Shown: one piece after another, positions 1 through 6,143 of the stretch
How positions within the stretch are numbered: position 1 is the first letter of the stretch
Layout of the letters: each line of letters opens with the position of its first letter
Assembly (NCBI GenBank): GCA_902784025.1
Contig: CACZTF010000269.1
Location: 1 to 8,569, forward strand
Origin: an uncultured Lachnospiraceae bacterium
GTDB taxonomy: Bacteria; Bacillota; Clostridia; Lachnospirales; Lachnospiraceae
Length of the DNA stretch: 8,569 bases
Direction: 5' to 3'
Notes under the pieces: generated by a model
What the model saw: the letters and a program-made list of their open reading frames with translations, nothing else
Database searches by the model: none
Told to the model about the DNA's origin: nothing
Position numbers and translations under genes: made by a program

Positions 1-1
1 C

Positions 2-88
2 AGCTTAATTGCGGTGATAAGTCTGGTCAGCGCTACTCTCAGTGCTTATTCATTATTTAAAACAACACGCAATATTTTGAAAGGATGA
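2..88 (+). CDS. C-terminal tail of an unidentified, probably membrane, protein (5' end outside window)
   Basis: The frame starting at base 2 is open for 28 codons and stops at TGA 86-88. The residues begin hydrophobic (SLIAVISLVSATLSAYSLF) and finish with a short basic tail (KTTRNILKG). This is how the last transmembrane helix of an integral membrane protein, such as a transporter, often ends. The other two plus-strand frames stop earlier, at base 60 and base 8. The stop lies 9 nt before the acyl-CoA synthetase start, and that gene's ribosome binding site (AAAGGA) sits inside the last codons, so the two genes are probably cotranscribed. The fragment is too short to name a family. That it is coding at all is inferred from its composition and from the tight spacing. 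Confidence 0.5.
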   Translation, partial: SLIAVISLVSATLSAYSLFKTTRNILKG

Positions 89-97
89 TCCTGAAAA

Positions 98-1732
98 ATG
101 CCTATTACTGAATTATTGGAGAGAAATTCAAAAAAATACGGAGATGAAACTGCTCTTGTAGAGATCAATCCGGCCGTTACCGAGCCTCAAAGGGTGACAT
201 GGAACGAGTACGAACTCATTCAGCCTATTTCTGACGTTCCTTTCAGACGTGAGATCAGCTGGGCTGTTTTTAATGAAAAAGCGAACAGATGCGCAAATCT
301 GCTTCTTAACAGGGGAATACGCAAAGGACAAAAAGTCGGTATTCTTCTTATGAACGGTCTTGAGTGGCTTCCCATATATTTTGGTATCCTGAAATGCGGA
401 GCCATTGCAGTGCCTCTTAATTTCCGATATACATCCGAAGAGATCGATTATTGTGTAAAACAGGCAGATGTGGACGTTCTTTTTTTCGGTCCGTCATTCG
501 TAGGCCGTATTGAACAGATCGCAAATGATCTGGGAAAAGAGCGTCTTTTATTTTATGTGGGAGATTCATGTCCTTCATTTGCCGAAGATTATCATCAGTG
601 GGTTGCTAATTTCTCAAGTATTGCTCCAAAACTCAATATAACTGACGATGATCTTGCGGCTATTTACTTTTCTTCAGGAACTACAGGTTTTCCTAAAGCC
701 ATACTCCATGACCATACTGCACTACTGCAGTCTGCTGAAATGGAAGCTATACACCATAAAACTACGCATGATGATGTCTTTTTATGTATACCCCCACTTT
801 ATCACACAGGAGCTAAGATGCACTGGTTCGGTTCACTATACACCGGTGGCAAGGCAGTTCTATTAAGGGGTAACAAACCAAACGATATACTTACAGCTGT
901 ATCGGATGAGGGATGTACTATCGTATGGCTTCTGGTCCCTTGGGCGCAGGATATACTTTCTGCACTTGATAAAGGGGAGATCAGGCTTTCCGACTACAAA
1001 CTCGATCAGTGGAGACTAATGCACATTGGTGCCCAGCCTGTTCCTCCGAGTCTGATCAAGCACTGGCATAAATACTTTCCTGACCACGAATACGATACAA
1101 ATTACGGACTATCCGAATCTACCGGACCGGGATGTGTTCATCTTGGTCTTGAGAATTCCGACAAGGTCGGAGCGATCGGTATACCCGGTCACAACTGGCA
1201 GGTAAAGATCATAGATGAATCCGGCAATGAAGTAGACCCCGGAGATGTGGGTGAGCTTTGCGTTAAGGGTCCCGGCGTAATGAGGGAGTATTACAAAAAC
1301 CCTGAAGCTACAAAAGAAACAATTAAAGACGGATGGCTTCTGACCGGTGATATGGCTAAAACGGATCCGGATGGATTGATATATCTCGTAGACAGAAAAA
1401 AGGATGTGGTCATCTCAGGAGGAGAAAATATCTATCCTGTACAAATAGAAGCTTTTTTGTCTTCTAACCCCAAGATCCATGATGTAGCAGTTATAGGTAC
1501 TCCTGATCCGAGACTTGGTGAGATTGCAACAGCTATCATACAGCTTGAAAAAGATACTGATTGTTCCGAAGAAGAGATAAACGAATTCTGCAATACTCTG
1601 CCAAGATACAAAAGACCAAGAAAGATAATATTCGCAGATGTTCCCAGAAATGCCACCGGAAAAATAGAGAAACCCAAGCTTCGTGAATTATACTGCGGTG
1701 ACCGTCTGGTAGAAAAGCAAAATCTCAGTTGA
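98..1732 (+). CDS. Acyl-CoA synthetase / AMP-dependent ligase (class I adenylate-forming enzyme)
   Basis: This 544-aa protein is a complete cytoplasmic member of the AMP-binding superfamily. Such enzymes activate a carboxylic acid with ATP to an acyl-adenylate and then form the CoA thioester. Visible motifs are the phosphate-binding loop YFSSGTTGFPK (190-200), PPLYHTG (232-238), the adenine-binding YGLSEST (336-342), TGD (416-418, Asp binding the ribose), hinge region DRKKD (432-436), GGENIYP (441-447), and the C-terminal catalytic lysine in NATGK (K522). The length is normal for the family. Between ALVEINP and the usual FNEKANR segment there is a stretch of about 25 residues rich in charged and proline residues (about 28-53). 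The substrate cannot be read from sequence; a fatty, branched or aromatic acid are all possible. ATG 98 follows AAGGA (81-85) by 12 nt. The gene probably belongs to an operon with the upstream truncated gene and ends at a strong terminator. Confidence 0.93.
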   Translation: MPITELLERNSKKYGDETALVEINPAVTEPQRVTWNEYELIQPISDVPFRREISWAVFNEKANRCANLLLNRGIRKGQKVGILLMNGLEWLPIYFGILKCGAIAVPLNFRYTSEEIDYCVKQADVDVLFFGPSFVGRIEQIANDLGKERLLFYVGDSCPSFAEDYHQWVANFSSIAPKLNITDDDLAAIYFSSGTTGFPKAILHDHTALLQSAEMEAIHHKTTHDDVFLCIPPLYHTGAKMHWFGSLYTGGKAVLLRGNKPNDILTAVSDEGCTIVWLLVPWAQDILSALDKGEIRLSDYKLDQWRLMHIGAQPVPPSLIKHWHKYFPDHEYDTNYGLSESTGPGCVHLGLENSDKVGAIGIPGHNWQVKIIDESGNEVDPGDVGELCVKGPGVMREYYKNPEATKETIKDGWLLTGDMAKTDPDGLIYLVDRKKDVVISGGENIYPVQIEAFLSSNPKIHDVAVIGTPDPRLGEIATAIIQLEKDTDCSEEEINEFCNTLPRYKRPRKIIFADVPRNATGKIEKPKLRELYCGDRLVEKQNLS

Positions 1733-1741
1733 ATTTCTGCG

Positions 1742-1778
1742 TATCAAAAAAACTCCCGGTGTGGGAGTTTTTTTGATA
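1742..1778. terminator. Bidirectional intrinsic terminator between convergent genes
   Basis: Bases 1742-1757 (TATCAAAAAAACTCCC) and 1763-1778 are a perfect 16-bp inverted repeat around a 5-nt loop (GGTGT). The core CTCCC/GGGAG stem is flanked by seven A on one side and seven T on the other, so RNA read in either direction has a hairpin followed by a U tract. It lies 10 nt after the acyl-CoA synthetase stop and 4 nt after the stop of the convergent minus-strand gene, and so should serve both. Confidence 0.92.
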
Positions 1779-1781
1779 TGA

Positions 1782-2519
1782 TCAGATTTCGTCAATAAAT
1801 CTCATCACTGTATTATATTCAATTATCTTATCCTTAATGGCTTTCTTTGCCGTCAGGATCCTTTCTCTTTCCTTTTCCTCAAAAGGTCTGTTATCCTGAA
1901 AACTGAAGCTGGCCGCTGCCCTGTCAGCAGTGAAGATAACTTTGTCCCTTTCGTCTTCAGGAAGAGCATTTGCCTTATCGATCTCTCCCATGGTTATCTG
2001 AAAAGCTTCTCTTATCTCTGCCAGTTCGTCTTCATCAAAACCGAAGTAAGTCATCTTATAGGCAATCTCACTAACAAAAGGAATAAGACCGAACTCTTTG
2101 ATATTATCCGATAATACTTCGTATCCCAGGATCTCATCCCATAATACATACTCATACGCATGGTTTTTAGATACAGGGTAAACTACGGCAAGTCTGTCAG
2201 TCTCTTCATCTGAAAGCTTATCCACTTCTTCAAATGTGAGTTTTCCAATCTCTGAATCCCTGTCTGTATTTTCAAGAAGTTCTTTTTTGTTATACAAACA
2301 TGTTTCTTTTTCCGCCTTACCCCCGTCACCGTATAAAATACCCAGCATGATATAACCGGTATCGACAGGTTCTCTCTCTGATAGTTTTTTTACAAAAGCA
2401 GAGTAATCTGCTGTAAGTTCTTCTCTTTCACTCTCATCTTTATCATCTATGTCCATTATATAATTAACTATCTCTTCTACAGGACATTCCGCAAACAAAT
2501 CCTTTACAGTCTGTTTCAT
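1782..2519 (-). CDS. Uncharacterised acidic protein, 245 aa
   Basis: I do not recognise this protein with certainty. It is soluble, with no signal peptide or membrane segment, and very rich in Asp and Glu. The most family-like stretch contains VLWDEILGYEV followed by SEIAYKMTYFGFDEDEL, about residues 125-165. The combination of a Trp-rich 'GYEV' or 'GMEI' segment with 'MTFFGF' reminds me of small Firmicutes proteins grouped under DUF6557, but this is memory and unconfirmed. The C-terminal 40 residues are highly charged and probably helical. The frame is open to an ATG at 2541-2543, giving 253 aa. I prefer the ATG at 2517-2519 because GGAGGA (2532-2537) lies 12 nt before it, while the outer ATG has no ribosome binding site. 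The gene stands alone, with its own promoter and a shared convergent terminator. Confidence 0.75.
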   Translation of the reverse strand: MKQTVKDLFAECPVEEIVNYIMDIDDKDESEREELTADYSAFVKKLSEREPVDTGYIMLGILYGDGGKAEKETCLYNKKELLENTDRDSEIGKLTFEEVDKLSDEETDRLAVVYPVSKNHAYEYVLWDEILGYEVLSDNIKEFGLIPFVSEIAYKMTYFGFDEDELAEIREAFQITMGEIDKANALPEDERDKVIFTADRAAASFSFQDNRPFEEKERERILTAKKAIKDKIIEYNTVMRFIDEI

Positions 2520-2656
2520 TTCTGAATCATTTCCTCCGATCATCTATACATTACTTATCATTTATAATAAATAATATAAGTATTAATATCATTCCTTTGT
2601 TTTTTTAGTATAAATAATATGATTCGCTTTATTATCTACAACAAAGTATTTAGAAT

Positions 2657-2685
2657 AATATAATAAATTTTTAAGGTTTTAGCAA
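2657..2685 (-). promoter_or_regulatory. Probable sigma-70/sigma-A-type promoter of the 245-aa gene
   Basis: Read on the minus strand, TTGCTA (2685-2680) is followed by a 17-nt spacer and TATATT (2662-2657). These match the -35 and -10 consensus at four and five of six bases. Transcription would start near 2650 and leave a leader of about 130 nt. The region is very AT-rich, so chance matches are likely and the assignment is tentative. Confidence 0.45.
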
Positions 2686-2721
2686 TAGTTTATTTACAGA
2701 ATAAACTGCATTAACGGCAAT

Positions 2722-2789
2722 AAGTACACAGTTATGCTTTTTTGTTTACTTAAAAAACAAGCCTTTACAGCCTGTTTTTCTCTGTACTT
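2722..2789. repeat. Imperfect inverted repeat enclosing the gat terminator hairpin
   Basis: AAGTACACAG (2722-2731) pairs with CTCTGTACTT (2780-2789) at nine of ten positions, enclosing 48 nt that contain the terminator hairpin. A second possible hairpin (2736-2762, arms GCTTTTTTGTTT and TAAAAAACAAGC, with mismatches) shares the 2752-2762 arm with the terminator and so would compete with it in a plus-strand transcript. The low sequence complexity means part of this may be chance. Confidence 0.4.
2752..2779 (-). terminator. Intrinsic terminator downstream of gatB
   Basis: On the minus strand, AAAAACAGGC (2779-2770) pairs with GCTTGTTTTT (2762-2753) to give a 10-bp stem with one G-U pair and a 7-nt loop. 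The stem runs into a tract of six U. It lies about 100 nt past the gatB stop and is the first good terminator shape after it, so it probably ends the operon that includes radA and gatCAB. Confidence 0.6.
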
Positions 2790-2880
2790 TGTATACCCCT
2801 TGTGATCATAATGTTTTTATATACATCATGTTGTTGAAACAAAAATAATTGTTGTTTTCAGATCACTTTAAATAATAAGA

Positions 2881-4308
2881 TCAAAGCAATTCCTTCAAAA
2901 TTTTATTCACTATTCCCGGATTTGCTTTACCCTGCATAGCCTTCATGGTCTGGCCCACAAGAAAACCTATGGCTTTTTCCTTTCCGTTCCTGTAATCCTC
3001 CACAGACCGGGGATTTTCATCTATAACTTTTTGTACAGTGGCTTTAAGGGCATCCTCGTCATTTTCCTGGGCAAGCCCATGCTCCTTTACATAGCTTTCC
3101 GGATCCATGTCCCCGTCAAACATTTTCTCAAAAACTTCTTTTGCCACGGAGCTGTTTATGGTACCTGACATGTTAAGCTTTATGAGCTTTGCCAGGTTTT
3201 CCGGACTGAAGCGTATATCCTCCGGATCCATAGAATTCTCTTTCAATAACCTGATAGTGTCTACCATTAGCCAGTTAGCAGCTTTCTTAGGCTGACCGCA
3301 AAGTTTTACAGTCTCTTCAAATATATCTGCCATATGTCTAGAGTCGGTGATGATATCCGCATCACTTTCCGGAATGCCGTACTCCTTAGCATATCTTGCC
3401 ATTTTGGCTGTTTTAAACTCCGGTTCATCTGCTTTGATCGCATCTATCCATTCCTGACTGATAAATATGCCGGGAAGATCGGGGTCCGGAAAATACCTGT
3501 AGTCCTGAGCATCCTCTTTTGAACGCATGGAATAGGACTCTTCTTTGTTATCATCCCAGCGTCTGGTCTCCTGAACCACTCTTTTTCCGCTTTCTATGAT
3601 CCTAATCTGGCGGTTTCTTTCTGCATCTATGGCCCTGGAGATGGCTTTAAAGGAATTCAGGTTCTTCATCTCTGTACGAGTGCCCAGTACAAGGCTTCCT
3701 TCTTCACGTACGGAAAGATTTACGTCGGCTCTCATGGATCCCTCCTGGAGCTTACAGTCGGAGGCTCCCAGGTATTGGATCGTTGTACGCAGCTTTTCAA
3801 GATACGAGATCACCTCTTCTGCAGATCTCATATCCGGTTCAGATACGATCTCGATTAGAGGTACGCCGGAGCGGTTAAAATCTATCAGGGACATGCTCCC
3901 ATTCTCTTCATGGATAAGCTTTCCTGCATCCTCTTCCATATGTATCTCATGGATCCCCACGCTCTTCCCGGTTCCATTTACGGTTATATCCACATGACCA
4001 TTCAGACAAACAGGTTCGTAGAGCTGGGATATCTGATAATCCTGGGGGTTGTCCGGATAAAAATAATTCTTGCGGTCAAACCGGCAATTTCTGTTTATCT
4101 CGCAGTTTGTAGCAAGGCCCACGGCAATGGCGTACTCCACCACCTTCTTATTTAAGACAGGTAGCGCTCCGGGCATACCGGTACACACAGGACATGTATG
4201 GGTATTAACCTCTCCCCCGAACCGGGTGCTGCAACCGCAAAATATCTTGGTCTTAGTTGCCAGCTCAACATGAACTTCAAGACCTATAACAGTTTCGTAT
4301 TGTTTCAT
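2881..4308 (-). CDS. gatB: Asp-tRNA(Asn)/Glu-tRNA(Gln) amidotransferase subunit B
   Basis: GatB is the tRNA-binding and kinase subunit of the GatCAB amidotransferase. It phosphorylates the side-chain carboxylate of mischarged Glu-tRNA(Gln) or Asp-tRNA(Asn) and accepts ammonia channelled from GatA. The 475-aa length is normal. Family landmarks include ETVIGLEVHVEL at the start, DRKNYFYPDNPQDYQISQ (78-95), HMEEDAGK (123-130), IEIVSEPD (152-159), and a C-terminal helical YqeY-like tail ending GFLVGQTMKAMQGKANP. Acidic residues in HMEEDAGK and IEIVSEPD, and H13, fit the metal site known in characterised GatB. Four cysteines (C24, C26, C39, C42; CxC then CxxC) fit the zinc site that some GatB proteins have and others have lost. 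The ATG overlaps the gatA stop by 4 nt (ATGA) and has AGGAG 8 nt upstream inside gatA, so translation is probably coupled. It is the last gene of the operon. Confidence 0.98.
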   Translation of the reverse strand: MKQYETVIGLEVHVELATKTKIFCGCSTRFGGEVNTHTCPVCTGMPGALPVLNKKVVEYAIAVGLATNCEINRNCRFDRKNYFYPDNPQDYQISQLYEPVCLNGHVDITVNGTGKSVGIHEIHMEEDAGKLIHEENGSMSLIDFNRSGVPLIEIVSEPDMRSAEEVISYLEKLRTTIQYLGASDCKLQEGSMRADVNLSVREEGSLVLGTRTEMKNLNSFKAISRAIDAERNRQIRIIESGKRVVQETRRWDDNKEESYSMRSKEDAQDYRYFPDPDLPGIFISQEWIDAIKADEPEFKTAKMARYAKEYGIPESDADIITDSRHMADIFEETVKLCGQPKKAANWLMVDTIRLLKENSMDPEDIRFSPENLAKLIKLNMSGTINSSVAKEVFEKMFDGDMDPESYVKEHGLAQENDEDALKATVQKVIDENPRSVEDYRNGKEKAIGFLVGQTMKAMQGKANPGIVNKILKELL

Positions 4309-5747
4309 ATTTGAGTCTCCTGTTCATAAGTATACGCCGCCCTGATGACCGTTTTTTCATCAAAACATTTACCCGTCAGCATCATCCCCACCGGCAGCCC
4401 TTTGGAATCCCTGCCGCAAGGCACAGATATGGCAGGAAGACCGATAAGGTTTGCAGCCACAGTATATATGTCCCCGAGATACATTTTGACAGGATCATCA
4501 AGAGATGTCCCCAGTTCCGGCGCAGTGGAGGGAGATACCGGCCCGATGATAAGATCATATTTCCCAAAAGCTTTATCAAATGCCTGCTTTATCAGATTTT
4601 TCGCCTTCAGTGCTTTCAGATAATAGGCATCATAATAACCGGAGCTGAGTACAAATGACCCCAGCATTATCCTCCGTTTTACCTCTGTACCAAATCCTTC
4701 CGATCTGGTCTTTTTATACATTTGATGAAGGTTTTCATATTCCCCGGTACGATAACCATACTTCACACCGTCAAATCGTGAAAGATTTGAACTTGCCTCC
4801 GCAGATGCGATTATATAATAGGCGGGGACGGCAAATTCCGTCAGGCTCAAGTCAAAATATTCCAGTTCCGCACCCCGGGACTTAAGCACATCTGCCGCAT
4901 CCAATAATGCCTTTTTAACCTCAGAATCCAGGCCGGTTCCGAAATAATCACCCGGAATACCTATTTTTAATCCATTCACATCATTTTTCAGCGCTGTTGT
5001 AAAATCCGTATCGTCACGCTTAAAAGATGTTGAATCCTTTGTATCATATGATGAGATAATCTCCAGGATCGCTGCACAGTCGCTCACATCTTTTGCAATG
5101 GGACCTATCTGATCAAGAGACGATCCATAAGCTACAAGACCATAACGGCTGACAGTACCGTAGGTAGGCTTGATACCCACAACCCCGCAATGTGAAGCAG
5201 GCTGTCTTATAGAGCCTCCGGTATCAGATCCAAGTGCAAATGTAACTTCCCCGGCGGCAACTGCTGCCGCAGATCCGCCCGACGACCCTCCCGGCACTCT
5301 GGTCTTATCATGAGGGTTTTTTGTCGCACCGTAAAAGGATGTCTCTGTAGTGCTTCCCATGGCGAACTCATCCATATTTGTCTTTCCTACTATCACTGCG
5401 CCTGCCGATTCAAGACACTCCACAGCTGTTGCAGTGTATGGAGGTATAAAATTTGAAAGGATCCGGGAAGAACATGTAGTAAGAATATCTGCGGTACACA
5501 TATTATCCTTTATAGCCACAGGCACCCCTGCAATGGGAGACAGGAGCTCACCGGAGTTTATCTTTTTTTGAACCTCTTCCGCTTTTTTTAAAACAGACTG
5601 TTCATCACAGACCGTCACAAAGGCATTTATGTCAGGCTCATTTTTCCTTATTGCTTCCAGACAGTCCCCGGCAGCCTCTACCGCTGATATCTCCCCGGAA
5701 GCGATCATCTTTCCCAGCTCTATAGCTGTATATTTCATTAAACTCAA
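4305..5747 (-). CDS. gatA: Asp-tRNA(Asn)/Glu-tRNA(Gln) amidotransferase subunit A
   Basis: GatA is the glutaminase subunit, an amidase-signature enzyme that releases ammonia from glutamine for GatB. The 480 residues match the family length. The Ser-cisSer-Lys triad is visible as K80 (VAIKDN), S155 (PGGSSGGS, 152-159) and S179 (GSDTGGSI, 173-180), and the spacing agrees with characterised GatA proteins. Other hallmarks are GKTNMDEFAMGSTTE (121-135) and GVVGIKPTYGTVSR. The start is TTG at 5745-5747, chosen because GGAGGA (5756-5761) lies 8 nt upstream; the in-frame ATG three codons later would be 17 nt away. The gene begins 59 nt after gatC, across a small inverted repeat, and overlaps gatB by 4 nt. 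The protein acts in the cytoplasm as part of GatCAB. Confidence 0.98.
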   Translation of the reverse strand: MSLMKYTAIELGKMIASGEISAVEAAGDCLEAIRKNEPDINAFVTVCDEQSVLKKAEEVQKKINSGELLSPIAGVPVAIKDNMCTADILTTCSSRILSNFIPPYTATAVECLESAGAVIVGKTNMDEFAMGSTTETSFYGATKNPHDKTRVPGGSSGGSAAAVAAGEVTFALGSDTGGSIRQPASHCGVVGIKPTYGTVSRYGLVAYGSSLDQIGPIAKDVSDCAAILEIISSYDTKDSTSFKRDDTDFTTALKNDVNGLKIGIPGDYFGTGLDSEVKKALLDAADVLKSRGAELEYFDLSLTEFAVPAYYIIASAEASSNLSRFDGVKYGYRTGEYENLHQMYKKTRSEGFGTEVKRRIMLGSFVLSSGYYDAYYLKALKAKNLIKQAFDKAFGKYDLIIGPVSPSTAPELGTSLDDPVKMYLGDIYTVAANLIGLPAISVPCGRDSKGLPVGMMLTGKCFDEKTVIRAAYTYEQETQI

Positions 5748-5755
5748 GGTGTTTA

Positions 5756-5761
5756 TCCTCC
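5756..5761 (-). promoter_or_regulatory. Ribosome binding site that fixes the TTG start of gatA
   Basis: The minus strand reads AAAAGGAGGATAAACACC and then TTG. The GGAGGA core is 8 nt from TTG (5747-5745) but 17 nt from the next in-frame ATG (5738-5736). This favours the rare TTG start and the N-terminus MSLMKYTAIE over MKYTAIE. Confidence 0.8.
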
Positions 5762-5764
5762 TTT

Positions 5765-5802
5765 TAAGACAGGACAGGGCATGTGATTTCCTCGCTGTCT
5801 TA
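5765..5802. repeat. Inverted repeat between gatC and gatA
   Basis: TAAGACAG (5765-5772) and CTGTCTTA (5795-5802) form a perfect 8-bp inverted repeat around 22 nt. It fills most of the 59-nt gap between the gatC stop (5807) and the gatA ribosome binding site (5761). Its seven-base arms are identical to those of the hairpin upstream of gatC (6115-6139), in the same orientation. No U tract follows on the minus strand, so it should not terminate transcription of the operon. Confidence 0.65.
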
Positions 5803-5806
5803 TCTG

Positions 5807-6097
5807 TCAGAATGTCTTTGGTACCATATACTGGCCGTTCTTTTTGGCGGGAGCATTTTTAAGCATCGCGTTGCGATCATCACCGTTGGTAACGTTATCC
5901 TCACGAAAGACATTCTGCATATTTATGACCTGGACAAGGGGCTCCACACCATCCGTATCAAGTTCGTTCAGCTTGTCAACATGATCAAGCATTTTTTTCA
6001 TATCAGAACGAGCCTGCTCTTTCTCTTCCCCTTCAAGTTCAAGCTTTGCCAGGATACTTATATATTCAAGCATATTTTCATCTATCTTGTCTGCCAT
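5807..6097 (-). CDS. gatC: Asp-tRNA(Asn)/Glu-tRNA(Gln) amidotransferase subunit C
   Basis: GatC is the small structural subunit that wraps around the GatA-GatB interface and stabilises the complex. The 96-aa length is typical. Recognisable features are the N-terminal helix segment EYISILAKLELEGEE, the central helix ending DHVDKLNELDTDGVEPL (about 38-54), then FREDN (64-68) and the C-terminal NAPAKKNGQYMVPKTF, which corresponds to the family's usual 'NAP...G.F.VP' ending. ATG 6095-6097 follows AGGAG (6103-6107) by 5 nt. It is the first of three gat genes, 46 nt after radA, and is flanked on both sides by short inverted repeats with identical arms. Confidence 0.96.
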   Translation of the reverse strand: MADKIDENMLEYISILAKLELEGEEKEQARSDMKKMLDHVDKLNELDTDGVEPLVQVINMQNVFREDNVTNGDDRNAMLKNAPAKKNGQYMVPKTF

Positions 6098-6107
6098 TTT
6101 TTCTCCT

Positions 6108-6139
6108 AAAAAACAAGACAGGGGACTGTTCTCTGTCTT
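6108..6139 (-). terminator. Possible attenuator or weak terminator between radA and gatC
   Basis: On the minus strand the AAGACAG...CTGTCTT hairpin is followed by G and then six T (6113-6108), directly before the gatC ribosome binding site (6107-6103). The hairpin plus U tract has terminator form, but the stem is only seven continuous base pairs with an 11-nt loop. Because gatCAB must still be expressed, partial termination is more plausible than a full stop, unless a promoter for gatC lies within radA. Confidence 0.35.
6115..6139. repeat. Short palindromic element between radA and gatC
   Basis: AAGACAG (6115-6121) and CTGTCTT (6133-6139) enclose GGGACTGTTCT. In a plus-strand RNA, pairing extends through the interior with two G-U pairs to give an 11-bp stem and a 3-nt loop (CTG). 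In a minus-strand RNA the same two positions are A-C mismatches. The element lies 4 nt past the radA stop. Its 'GACAGGGGAC...GTTCTCTGTC' shape resembles short palindromes I remember as scattered in many copies through Clostridia genomes; this is recollection and cannot be checked from one window. Confidence 0.65.
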
Positions 6140-6143
6140 ACTA

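Larger units (their letters stand above)
2520..2880. other. AT-rich intergenic region between gatB and the 245-aa gene
   Basis: About 360 nt hold no convincing gene on either strand. Very short frames exist, but none has a ribosome binding site at a usable distance. What can be supported is the terminator of the gat operon (2752-2779), a larger inverted repeat around it (2722-2789), and the promoter, leader and ribosome binding site of the 245-aa gene at the left side. I see no tRNA-like cloverleaf and no riboswitch that I recognise. Confidence 0.6.

Noticed and set aside
2515..2537. Tiny leader frame ATG ATT CAG AAA TGA just after GGAGGA, overlapping the start of the 245-aa gene
   Set aside because: The ATG is only 1 nt from GGAGGA, too close for initiation. 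The same GGAGGA serves the in-frame ATG at 2519 at a longer but usable distance.
2770..2815. Short minus-strand frame starting ATGATCACAAGGGG in the gap after gatB
   Set aside because: It has no ribosome binding site, is only about 14 codons long, and runs into the terminator hairpin.
2544..2880. Possible tRNA, riboswitch or other structured RNA gene in the large gap
   Set aside because: I found no cloverleaf arms, no TTCRA-type T loop and no riboswitch core that I recognise; the composition is simply AT-rich, apart from the terminator region.
3596..3997. 133-codon open frame on the plus strand inside gatB
   Set aside because: It lies fully opposite gatB, whose protein is clearly conserved. 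The translation is low in family-like features and there is no good ribosome binding site. It is an antisense shadow.
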